From the NCBI GenBank assembly GCA_013822765.1, contig PNKY01000001.1:744001-808000 (forward strand): a DNA stretch of 64,000 nt. Reading direction: 5' to 3'. Shown here in pieces: positions 16,993-24,936 of this stretch (within the stretch, counting starts at the first letter, position 1; each line of letters starts with the position of its first letter). A program made the position numbers and the translations under genes. A model generated the notes under the pieces. It was not told the DNA's origin and did not search any database. It saw nothing but the letters and a program-made list of their open reading frames with translations. The DNA comes from Rhodospirillum sp. (GTDB lineage Bacteria; Pseudomonadota; Alphaproteobacteria; Dongiales; Dongiaceae).

Positions 16993-17155
16993 TGAAGCAC
17001 CTATGCAACGCGTGATCGGATGCTCTTCTATCGTGGCGCTTGGCACGCCTCAAGGCCAAAGGAATGTTGACAACAGAGCCGACTCAGAAGTGATTGGCGA
17101 GCGCCGCGAAGCGCATTACTGTGGGTGGCGGAGAGGGCGGCACGGAGGCATTGCC

Positions 17156-17953
17156 ATGGGTCGATGCGCGTTCACTCTGGTGCTTGCAGCTGTTTTTTGG
17201 GCGGCGGCGCTCCCGCTCGCCCGCGCGGCCGACATGCCGGTCGATCTCGAGCTCATCCTCGCGGTCGATGTGTCGCGCTCGATGGATATCGACGAGCAGC
17301 AGCTGCAGCGCGACGGCTATGTCGCGGCGCTCACCCATCCGGAAGTGCTCGACGCCATCACGCAGGGGCGTCATGGCAGGATCGCGCTGTCCTATGTTGA
17401 ATGGGCGGGGCCGGACACCCAATACAAGGTGGTGGACTGGCGCGTGATCGATGGCCCGGATTCGGCCAAGGCGTTTGCCGGTTCGCTTGCGCAGGCGCCG
17501 ATCCAGCGCTTTCGCGGCACCTCGATCTCGAACAGCCTCGCCTTCGTCGCCCCACAATTCGACCACAACGGCTACGAGGCCAAGCGCCGCGTGATCGACG
17601 TGTCGGGCGACGGACCCAACAACATGGGCATCCCGATCGAGGCGGTGCGCGAGCCGATCGTTGCCGCCGGCATCACCATCAACGGCCTGCCGATCATGAT
17701 CAAGCAGATGACGGGCTTCGCGGCGATCCCCAATCTCGACGACTACTACGAGGATTGCGTCATCGGCGGATTCGGCGCGTTCCTGGTCGTGGTGCATTCC
17801 GCCGATCAGTTCGCCGAAGCGATCCGCCGCAAGCTGGTGCTCGAGATCGCCGGCCGCGAGCCGCAGATCATCCCCGCCGCGGCGGTGGCGAGCGGGGATC
17901 GCATGGACTGCCTGATCGGCGAGAAGCTGCGCGAGCAGTGGATGCGCGAGTAG
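17156..17953 (+). CDS. DUF1194 (von Willebrand A-like) secreted protein
   Basis: 265 aa from ATG 17156 with GGAGG 7 nt upstream. Residues 1-25 form a clear signal peptide (FTLVLAAVFWAAALPLARAAD). The mature protein begins with a strand and an intact DxSxS metal motif (LAVDVSRSMD), followed by TQGRHGRIALSYVEWAG and the RRVIDVSGDGPNNMG element. This is the canonical DUF1194 family, about 260 aa, widespread in Hyphomicrobiales, with role unknown and periplasmic location predicted. It is a paralogue of the gene at 4673. It is convergent with the DUF3108 gene. Confidence 0.9.
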   Translation: MGRCAFTLVLAAVFWAAALPLARAADMPVDLELILAVDVSRSMDIDEQQLQRDGYVAALTHPEVLDAITQGRHGRIALSYVEWAGPDTQYKVVDWRVIDGPDSAKAFAGSLAQAPIQRFRGTSISNSLAFVAPQFDHNGYEAKRRVIDVSGDGPNNMGIPIEAVREPIVAAGITINGLPIMIKQMTGFAAIPNLDDYYEDCVIGGFGAFLVVVHSADQFAEAIRRKLVLEIAGREPQIIPAAAVASGDRMDCLIGEKLREQWMRE

Positions 17954-17987
17954 CGCGTCGCCAGGCCTGCTGGTCGTAGAAAATGCG

Positions 17988-18830
17988 CTAGTCGGCCACG
18001 GCCTCGTCGGTCCCGGCGCGCACCTGCGCCTTGGTCAGGTGGATCACGATGTTGCCGAGGGCGATCGCGCCATCGTAGCGCACCGGCACCGGCGGCAGGT
18101 CCGCCCGGATCGGCGCCACCCAGATCGTCGGCGGCGATGACTTGTCGTCCGGCTGGCGTTTCGATTTCCAGCTCTTCCGGAAGCCGGAGATGCGCTTCAT
18201 GCTGAAGCTGCAGCGCACGGCGGGGCCTTGATAGACCGAATACTCGCTGGGCGGCAGGGTCGCCTCATCGATGTGCGTCAAGGTCAGATCGTAGCGGCGT
18301 TGGCCGTCGAACACCGGCACGGTCTGGTCACAGCGGCCGTTCTCCTGCAACGCCCGGCTGACGGCGACGGCAAGACTGAGCGGATCGACGATGCCGTCCG
18401 GAAGCGATTCCGGCAGACCGCCTTCGATGTCGGGATCGGGCTCCGGCGGCGGCGTCCGCTCCAGGTCATAGCGGCCACCCTCGGCAAAGCCGAGATGCAC
18501 CGTTCGCGGGTTGCCCTGCCAGTTGCTTTCCACGTCGTAGCGCTGCGGCTCGATGCGGCCGTTGCGATCGCGGCCTTCGGCGGCGAGCCTGGTCTGCCAC
18601 CCGTACAGCCAGCCGACCATGCCCTGCGTTCCGCCTTCGGCGGTTACGCGGTAGCGGTCCGGCTGCAGCGCCATGTCGACGTCGAAGGTGAAGATGTGGA
18701 GGCCGCCGAGATAAACGTCGTAGGTCAGGTCCAGGGTCCGCGCGGGCGCGGGCTCGGCCGCCCACGCCGGCGCGGAGGAAAGGGCGCTCGCCACCACGAG
18801 GCTGACGCATAAGAGGCGTGCGGTAGGCAT
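17988..18830 (-). CDS. DUF3108 secreted protein
   Basis: 280 aa. Residues 1-24 form a signal peptide (LLCVSLVVASALSSAPAWAAE). The mature part starts with LDLTYDVYLGGLHIFTFDVDMAL, the usual DUF3108 opening, and has the repeated beta-strand pattern (YRVTAEGGTQGMVGWLYGWQT, RRYDLTLTHID) of this lipid-carrier-like all-beta family. A periplasmic location is expected. The function is unknown; involvement in outer-membrane or lipid homeostasis is a family-level guess. It ends 34 bp from the convergent DUF1194 gene. Confidence 0.87.
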   Translation of the reverse strand: MPTARLLCVSLVVASALSSAPAWAAEPAPARTLDLTYDVYLGGLHIFTFDVDMALQPDRYRVTAEGGTQGMVGWLYGWQTRLAAEGRDRNGRIEPQRYDVESNWQGNPRTVHLGFAEGGRYDLERTPPPEPDPDIEGGLPESLPDGIVDPLSLAVAVSRALQENGRCDQTVPVFDGQRRYDLTLTHIDEATLPPSEYSVYQGPAVRCSFSMKRISGFRKSWKSKRQPDDKSSPPTIWVAPIRADLPPVPVRYDGAIALGNIVIHLTKAQVRAGTDEAVAD

Positions 18831-18900
18831 TCATGCAACCGACGATGTAAGACGACCAATAGGGATCATAAACACATCTTGCTCGATATGAACACCGATC

Positions 18901-20049
18901 CTATCCCAGGCGCTGCACGAACTCCGGATGAAAGCGGTGCAGGCGATCGGTGCTGAAGTTGCTGCGGAACTCGCGCGGCGACTGGCCGAAATGGCTGCGG
19001 AAGGTGCGGGAGAATACTTCCGCGCCGGAGAAGCCGCAGGACAGGGCGACGTTCTGGATCGGCACGTCGCTGTAGAACAGCAGGTTGCGGGCGGCCTGCA
19101 GGCGGATCTTCAGGTAGTAGCGCGCCGGCGAATCGTTGAGCTTGCGCCGGAACAGACGTTCGAGGCGACGCGTGGTAAGGCCGACGCTGTCGGCGATCTC
19201 CTGCGGTTCGAGCGGCGCTTCCAGGTTCTCCTCCATGAAGCGGATGGCACGCAGAACCAGCGGGTCGAGCGAGCCCATCGGCGAATCCAGCACCGCGCGC
19301 TGCGGGTCGGTGCCGTGCCGGATGCGCTCGTGCACCATGCCGTTGGCGACGATCTGCGCCAGCATGGTGCCCTGATCGAGCGCGATCAGATGCAGCATCA
19401 TGTCGATCGCCGCCGCGCCGCCGGCGCAGGTGATGCGGTTGCGGTCGATGACGAAGATCTGCTCCACGACATCGAGCTCGGGGTAGTGCTCGTGGAACAG
19501 CGGCATCGCCTCCCAATGGAGCGTCATGCGGTAGCCCGCCATCAAGCCGGCCGCGGCCAGCGCGAAGGTGCCGGTGTCGAGCGCGCCGAGCCGGATGCCG
19601 TAGCGGTCGAGCCGCCGCAGCCAGTTGAGCAGGCGCCGGTCGAGATATTGCGTGGGCTGGTTGCCGGCGCAGACGATCAGCGTGCTGAAGTCCGGCCGCT
19701 GATCGAGCGCCGCGTCCGGCGTCACCAGCATGCCGTTGCCGGCGCGCACGGGCTTACCGTCGACCGAGACGAAACGCCAGTCGAACAGGGTGCGGCCGCT
19801 GTTCTGGTTGGCGATGCGCAGCGCTTCGGTCGCCGGAATCACCGCGTAGATCGGAAACTCCGGGATCAGCAGAAATCCGATGCGATGCGGTGATGGGTCG
19901 AGGGCTGCCACGACGGCTCGCTTTGGGGTCTCGCTTACGATCAAGTTTTCGTCGTGGAACGTCAAGTGGATTTCGGACGACTGCGCAATAATCCCGTCAC
20001 GCGCACGGCAGGGCGCGCGGGAATCCGCTGACACGAAGAACCGGTTCAC
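18901..20049 (-). CDS. GlxA-family transcriptional regulator (DJ-1/PfpI + AraC HTH)
   Basis: Up to 382 aa from GTG 20049. Family comparison suggests that the first 40 or so residues may not be translated and that the true start lies further downstream. Residues about 55-215 form a DJ-1/PfpI amidotransferase-like domain. The usual nucleophile Cys is replaced (LGALDTGTFALA), so it is a sensor rather than an enzyme. Residues about 265-370 carry the two AraC helix-turn-helix motifs (EIADSVGLTTRRLERLFRRK, IQNVALSCGFSGAEVFSRTFRSHFG). It is divergent from the DHDPS-like/ABC operon beginning at 20144, its likely target. GlxA relatives often control amine, betaine or amino-acid catabolism. Confidence 0.9.
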   Translation of the reverse strand: MNRFFVSADSRAPCRARDGIIAQSSEIHLTFHDENLIVSETPKRAVVAALDPSPHRIGFLLIPEFPIYAVIPATEALRIANQNSGRTLFDWRFVSVDGKPVRAGNGMLVTPDAALDQRPDFSTLIVCAGNQPTQYLDRRLLNWLRRLDRYGIRLGALDTGTFALAAAGLMAGYRMTLHWEAMPLFHEHYPELDVVEQIFVIDRNRITCAGGAAAIDMMLHLIALDQGTMLAQIVANGMVHERIRHGTDPQRAVLDSPMGSLDPLVLRAIRFMEENLEAPLEPQEIADSVGLTTRRLERLFRRKLNDSPARYYLKIRLQAARNLLFYSDVPIQNVALSCGFSGAEVFSRTFRSHFGQSPREFRSNFSTDRLHRFHPEFVQRLG

Positions 20050-20143
20050 GGCACGTTCAGCAGCCTCGCCAGAACAGACAAATCACTGAGACGGCGACGC
20101 TGGAACAGGCTCAGCCAGCGAACGGCGACGTGCGTCCAAAGCG

Positions 20144-21109
20144 ATGGAAATGATGGATCGGGATCTGCTCAGGAAAAAGCTGGAAGGCTGCTACATCACG
20201 GTGCCGACGATGTTCCGCGATCCGGGCCTCGAGGTCGATACCGCGGCGATCCAGCGCCATGTCGCGTTCCTGACGAAGCGCGGCATCAATGCCGACAACG
20301 GCGTGCTGCTGGCGGGAGGAGCCGCCGGCGACTTCTCGACCATGTCGTTCGACGAGCGTGCTTTGGTCGCGCAGACCGTGGTGGAAGCGGCCGGCGGCCG
20401 CGTGCCGGTGGCGATGGGCGCGCAGACCACCAGCACGCGCGAACTCAGGCAGCTGGCGAAGACGGCGCAGCGCCTGGGCTGCGACTTCATCCAGGTGTCG
20501 TGCCCGTTCTACTTCACCCACACCGAGGACGATTTCTACGAATATGTCGCGGCTGCCGCCGAGGCGGCCGATATCGGCATCATCGTCTACAACACCTTCT
20601 GGACCAGCGCGGGCATCTCGATCGGCATGGCGGAGCGGCTGTGCGCCATCCCGAACGTGGTCGGCCTCAAATGGGCGACGCCGCGCACCGACGCCATGGA
20701 GTTCGAGGACACGGTCTCGCACTTCGCGCGGCGCCTGACGATCATCGACAACAACCTGCTGTTCACGATGAGCCACATGATGGGTGCGCGGGCGTTCGAG
20801 GTGCATCTCTGCAACTACTGGCCGGAATGGGGCATCAAGCTGCTCGACCGCCTGTCGGCGCGCGATTATCCCGAGGTGCAGCGCATGATGGTCGATGAAG
20901 CCATGCCCTTCTACAAGCTGTGGGTCGAGATCGAGAAGACCTACACCAGCGGCGATGGCTATCTCGACAAGCTGTGCATGGAGCTGGTGGGGCTGGACTC
21001 CAGCCGTTGCCGCCCGCCGACGCGCGACGTGCGCGAGAAGTTCCGCGAGCGCGCCCGGCGCATGATGATCGAGTCCGGCGTGCCGGGCGTGATCAAGGGG
21101 AAGGAATAA
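20144..21109 (+). CDS. Dihydrodipicolinate synthase-family aldolase/lyase
   Basis: A 321-aa class I aldolase-fold protein. The Schiff-base lysine is K176 (GLKWATP) and the conserved Tyr is Y149 (IIVYNTF). The pyruvate-binding GTTGE loop is replaced by GGAAGDFSTMSFDE. It is therefore probably not lysine-pathway DapA but a catabolic member of the superfamily acting on a 2-keto acid, such as a keto-deoxy sugar acid aldolase or dehydratase. It leads an operon with an ABC importer, an Ldh-type dehydrogenase and a UxaA-type dehydratase. No ribosome site is clear; ATGs at 20144, 20150 and 20153 are all possible. Confidence 0.9.
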   Translation: MEMMDRDLLRKKLEGCYITVPTMFRDPGLEVDTAAIQRHVAFLTKRGINADNGVLLAGGAAGDFSTMSFDERALVAQTVVEAAGGRVPVAMGAQTTSTRELRQLAKTAQRLGCDFIQVSCPFYFTHTEDDFYEYVAAAAEAADIGIIVYNTFWTSAGISIGMAERLCAIPNVVGLKWATPRTDAMEFEDTVSHFARRLTIIDNNLLFTMSHMMGARAFEVHLCNYWPEWGIKLLDRLSARDYPEVQRMMVDEAMPFYKLWVEIEKTYTSGDGYLDKLCMELVGLDSSRCRPPTRDVREKFRERARRMMIESGVPGVIKGKE

Positions 21110-21176
21110 CACGAAGAAGGCGACCGATCCGAGAACAGGATGGCGCCAAACCAAACAGGAGAGGAGGGTACGCACC

Positions 21177-22193
21177 ATGAAGCATCTCAGGATTACGAGC
21201 GTGGCGCTCGGCACTGCACTGTTGGCAGCGGTCATCCAGCTCGCCCCCAACGAGGCGAGGGCGGAGGACGACGTCCGTCTGCGCCTCAACTGGATGTACT
21301 ACGGCTCGCACGCCGGCTTCGCGCTCGGCAAGGACAAGGGCTACTACAAGGAGCATGGCATCAACCTCGACATCCGGTCCGGCAACGGCTCCGGCTCGGC
21401 GCACCGGCTGGTCGCCAATGGCGACAGCACGTTCTCCTACGGCTCCTGCGCCTCAATGACCAACCTCGCGGCGCAGGGCGCACCGCTGATCTCGGTCGCG
21501 GTGATCGACGCCATGGGCACCGAAGCCATCATCGTGCGGCCGGATGCCGGCGTGAAGGCGATCGGCGATCTCAAGGGCAAGGCGCTGCTGACCACGGCGA
21601 ACGCCGGCGTGAATACGTTCTTCCCGCTGGTGCTCAAGAACGCGGGCCTTACGGAGAGCGACGTCACCATCACCAACGTGCCGGACGGCGCGCTGGTCTC
21701 GTCGTACCTGCAGAGCGCTGGCGGCGCGGTCGGCATCCTTGGCGGCCTCGACGACAAGCCGGCGGAGATCAAGGCCAATGGCGGCGCTGACCCGGTCGCC
21801 TTCCCTTATTCGGACTACGGAGTGAACCAGGTCGGCTACTGCATCGTCGCGAACAAGGAGACGGTCGCGAAGAACCCTGACCTGGTGAAGCGGTTCGTCG
21901 CCGCCACCGTCGCCGCCTACAAGGAGACTGAGAAGAACCCCGATGCGGCGGTCGCCTCGATGGCCGACATCGTCGGCGGGTCGATGGCCGAAGACGCCGG
22001 CAAGTCGCAGGCCCGCGCCGTGCTCGATGTCACCTTGGGCGTGCTCTATTCCAAGGCCAACAAAGACAAGGTGCTGGGGCTCAACGTGGCGTCGGACTGG
22101 GACGACATGCTGGCCTTGATGAAGAACTACAACGACCTCAAGACCGATCAGCCGGCGACCGCGTTCTACACGAATGATTTCCTGCCCAAGTAG
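21177..22193 (+). CDS. ABC transporter substrate-binding protein (NMT1/SsuA-like)
   Basis: 338 aa with a very strong ribosome site (AGGAGAGGAGGG). Signal peptide at residues 1-29 (VALGTALLAAVIQLAPNEARAE). The mature protein opens with VRLRLNWMYYGSHAGFALGKDKGYYKEHGINLDI, the hallmark of the NMT1/THI5-like and SsuA/TauA family, which bind thiamine precursors, sulfonates, taurine or aromatic acids. It is the periplasmic receptor for the importer encoded by the next two genes. The operon context (aldolase, dehydrogenase, dehydratase) points to an organic acid or sulfonated acid rather than a pyrimidine. The substrate is not proven. Confidence 0.92.
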   Translation: MKHLRITSVALGTALLAAVIQLAPNEARAEDDVRLRLNWMYYGSHAGFALGKDKGYYKEHGINLDIRSGNGSGSAHRLVANGDSTFSYGSCASMTNLAAQGAPLISVAVIDAMGTEAIIVRPDAGVKAIGDLKGKALLTTANAGVNTFFPLVLKNAGLTESDVTITNVPDGALVSSYLQSAGGAVGILGGLDDKPAEIKANGGADPVAFPYSDYGVNQVGYCIVANKETVAKNPDLVKRFVAATVAAYKETEKNPDAAVASMADIVGGSMAEDAGKSQARAVLDVTLGVLYSKANKDKVLGLNVASDWDDMLALMKNYNDLKTDQPATAFYTNDFLPK

Positions 22194-22268
22194 CTCGAAC
22201 CTGGCCGGCCGGGTGCGGTTTAAGGCCGTCATCCGGCCATCTTCTTCACAGGCTCGAGTCCTGGTGCA

Positions 22269-23054
22269 ATGACCGCTATCATCGGCCGCATGGGCGCTCT
22301 CGACCTCAGCGGCGTGACCAAGGTGTTCGACAGCGGCGAAGACCAGGTGCACGCCTTCGGCCCCGCCGACCTCAGTATCATGAGCGGCGAGTTCGTCTCC
22401 CTGCTCGGGCCGTCGGGTTGCGGCAAATCCACGCTGATGCTGATGATCGCCGGGCTGTTGCCGCTGACCGCGGGCAGCATCACCTTTCACGGCGAGCCGG
22501 TGACCGGGCCGCGCACCGACATCGGCATCATGTTCCAAGACAACACCCTGGTGCCGTGGCGCGACATCTACGGCAACGTGGCGCTGCAACTGGAGCTGCG
22601 CGGGATCGATCCGGAGAAGCGCCGGGACCGCATCTCCGGCCTGCTGAAATCGGTGCGCCTGGACGGCTTCGAGCATCGCTATCCGCACGAGCTGTCCGGC
22701 GGCATGCAGCAGCGCGCCGCCTTTTGCCAGACCATGGTGCATGAACCCAGCACGGTGCTGCTCGACGAGCCGCTGGGCAAGCTCGACGCGATGACCCGCG
22801 AGAGCATCCGGGGCGACCTGCAGGCGCTGTGGATGGAGCAGAAGCCGACGGTGATCTTCGTCACCCACAGCATCGAGGAGGCCGTGCAGCTCTCGAGCCG
22901 GGTGTGCGTGGTGACGCCGCGGCCGGGGCGGATCGACCGGATCATCGACGTCGATCTGCCGTGGCCGCGCGACCATGCGGTCAAGCGCTCTGCCGCCTTC
23001 GCCGATTACATCCGCGAGATCCAGGAGGTGTTCCATGGCTTTGGGATCCTCTGA
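22269..23054 (+). CDS. ABC transporter ATP-binding protein (SsuB/TauB-like)
   Basis: 261 aa. Walker A GPSGCGKST, Q-loop MFQDN, signature LSGGMQQR, Walker B STVLLDEPLGKLD, H-loop VTHSIEEA. This is the nitrate/sulfonate/taurine subfamily that partners NMT1-type receptors. ATG 22290 is an alternative start that would trim seven residues. It overlaps the permease gene by 20 bp, indicating tight coupling. It energises the importer with the receptor at 21177 and the permease at 23035. Confidence 0.93.
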   Translation: MTAIIGRMGALDLSGVTKVFDSGEDQVHAFGPADLSIMSGEFVSLLGPSGCGKSTLMLMIAGLLPLTAGSITFHGEPVTGPRTDIGIMFQDNTLVPWRDIYGNVALQLELRGIDPEKRRDRISGLLKSVRLDGFEHRYPHELSGGMQQRAAFCQTMVHEPSTVLLDEPLGKLDAMTRESIRGDLQALWMEQKPTVIFVTHSIEEAVQLSSRVCVVTPRPGRIDRIIDVDLPWPRDHAVKRSAAFADYIREIQEVFHGFGIL

Positions 23055-23868
23055 GGCCCAGGCGGTGCCGGCTCTGTCGCGCCGATGGCGTCAGGGCGGA
23101 GTGGTGCGCTGGCTGTCGCGCTCGTGGCTGGCGATCCTGTTCTTCGTGCTGTTCTTCGGCTTCTGGGAGCTGTCGATCGGCCTGTTCGAGATCCCGCCCT
23201 ACATCCTCAACCGGCCGAGCGAGATCGTCACTCGTGGCTGGGCCGACATTGACCGCCTCCTCTACTACACCTACGTCACCGGGCTGGAGACGATCATCGG
23301 CTATGCCATCGCGATCGTCGTCGCGGTGCCGCTCGGTCTTGCCATCGCCTTCTCCTCGTTCCTGCGCCGCACCATCTATCCATTCTTCGTGAGCGTGGAG
23401 ATGGTGCCGAAGATCGCCTTCGCGCCGCTGTTCATTTCGTGGCTCGGCTTCGGGCTCTTGCCCAAGATCATCATCGTGTTCCTGGTGTGCTTCTTTCCGA
23501 TCGTGCTGAACGCGATCCTTGCGTTCGGCTCGCTGCCGGAGGAGCTGACGCGGTTCTGCCGCTCGACCGGCGCCGGCTGGCTCAAGGTGTTTCTCAAAGT
23601 CCGCCTGCCCGCCGCCTTGCCGCAATGCTTCGTCGGGTTCAAGTATGCGGCGCTGAACGCGACCGTCGGCGCCACCATCGCGGAGTTCATCGGCAGCGAC
23701 CAGGGCCTCGGCTTCTATATCCAGATCACCACCGGGAACATGCGGCCGGATCTGGCCTTTGCCGGCATCTTCCTGCTGACGTTGCTGGGGCTCTGCCTGT
23801 TCGGCCTTGTCACGCTGGCCGAGCGGTTGCTGATCCCTTGGCACATTTCGGTCCGCCGCAATGCGTAA
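23035..23868 (+). CDS. ABC transporter permease (SsuC/TauC-like)
   Basis: 277 aa from ATG 23035, with AGGAGG 6 nt upstream inside the end of the ATPase gene. About six membrane segments are seen, beginning near residue 30 (WLAILFFVLFFGFWELSIGLF). The EAA coupling motif is present as ELTRFCRSTGAGWLKVFLKVRLPAALPQ. It is an inner-membrane binding-protein-dependent transport component; it forms the channel of the importer with the ATPase at 22269. It ends 13 bp before the dehydrogenase start, in the same operon. Confidence 0.93.
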   Translation: MALGSSEAQAVPALSRRWRQGGVVRWLSRSWLAILFFVLFFGFWELSIGLFEIPPYILNRPSEIVTRGWADIDRLLYYTYVTGLETIIGYAIAIVVAVPLGLAIAFSSFLRRTIYPFFVSVEMVPKIAFAPLFISWLGFGLLPKIIIVFLVCFFPIVLNAILAFGSLPEELTRFCRSTGAGWLKVFLKVRLPAALPQCFVGFKYAALNATVGATIAEFIGSDQGLGFYIQITTGNMRPDLAFAGIFLLTLLGLCLFGLVTLAERLLIPWHISVRRNA

Positions 23869-23881
23869 CCATGAGAGGCAA

Positions 23882-24922
23882 ATGTTCGACGCACGGGCAC
23901 TGATCGACTTCGCGAAGGCAACCCTGTCCGAGGCTGGACTGCCGGACGAACCGGCCGCGAGCGTGGCGCGCGGCCTTGTGGAGGCCGATCTCCTCGGCCA
24001 CACCACGCACGGGCTGGCGCTGCTGCCGGACTATGTGGAGGAGATCGCCGAAGGCCGGATGGAAAGCGACGGCCGGCCGAGCGTGGTGCATGAGCGTGGC
24101 GCGGCGGCGACGTGGGATGCGCGGCGGCTGCCGGGTATCTGGACCACCCAGCTGGCGATCGAGGCGGCCGTAGAGCGCGCGCGGCGTCTCGGGCTGGGTG
24201 CGATTGCCCTCAAGCGGTCGCATCACATCGCATGCCTTGCCGCGTTCCTGGAAGAGCCGGCGCGCCAGGGCATCGCCGTGCTCGTCTTCTCGTCCGATCC
24301 GGGCGAGTCGAAGGTGGCGCCGTTCGGCGGCGTAACGCCGGTCCTGATGCCGGATCCGATCGCGGCGGGGCTGCCGGCCGAGCCGGATCCGATCATGATC
24401 GACATCAGCACCTCCATCACCACCATGGGGCTGACCAACCGGACGAAACGCGAGGGCGGAAAGCTGCCGGGCCGCTGGCTGCTGAGCGCGGACGGCCAGG
24501 CGACAGATGATCCGAATGTGGTCGGTGCCGGCGGCACGCTGTTGCCGGTCGGTGGCCTGGATCACGGGCACAAGGGCTTCGGCCTCGGCCTGCTGGTAGA
24601 AATGCTGACGCAGGGACTCTCAGGTTACGGGCGCGCCGATGGGCCGAGCGAGTGGGGCGCTTCGGTGCTGGTGCTGGCGATCGATCCCGAGGCATTCGGC
24701 GGCGGCGCGGTGTTCCTGCGTCAGTCCGGATTCATCGCGCAGGCCTGCCGCGACGCCAAGCCCCTGGTAAAGGATGCGCCGGTGCGTCTGCCGGGCGCCG
24801 CCGGGCTTGCGCGCAAGCGGCGCGCGCTTGCCGAAGGCGTTGCGCTGAGCCGGGAGATCGTGTCCAGTCTGACGGAGCTGTCGCGTCGTCTCAGCATCGC
24901 GATGCCGGCGGAGGGCAGCTAA
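23882..24922 (+). CDS. Ldh-family (malate/L-lactate/ureidoglycolate type) oxidoreductase
   Basis: 346 aa from ATG 23882 with GAGAGG just upstream; an ATG at 23861 inside the permease gene is less likely. The protein has the family features: GLVEADLLGHTTHGLALLP near the N-terminus, GAIALKRSHHIACLA with the catalytic His, a substrate-loop region SSDPGESKVAPFGG, and HGHKGFGLGLLVEMLTQGLSG. NAD(P)-dependent, soluble and usually dimeric. Members oxidise L-lactate, malate, ureidoglycolate, sulfolactate or 2,3-diketogulonate. In this operon a hydroxy-acid step feeding or following the UxaA-type dehydratase is likely. The exact substrate is unknown. Confidence 0.9.
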   Translation: MFDARALIDFAKATLSEAGLPDEPAASVARGLVEADLLGHTTHGLALLPDYVEEIAEGRMESDGRPSVVHERGAAATWDARRLPGIWTTQLAIEAAVERARRLGLGAIALKRSHHIACLAAFLEEPARQGIAVLVFSSDPGESKVAPFGGVTPVLMPDPIAAGLPAEPDPIMIDISTSITTMGLTNRTKREGGKLPGRWLLSADGQATDDPNVVGAGGTLLPVGGLDHGHKGFGLGLLVEMLTQGLSGYGRADGPSEWGASVLVLAIDPEAFGGGAVFLRQSGFIAQACRDAKPLVKDAPVRLPGAAGLARKRRALAEGVALSREIVSSLTELSRRLSIAMPAEGS

Positions 24923-24936
24923 GTAGGGAGTCTGCC

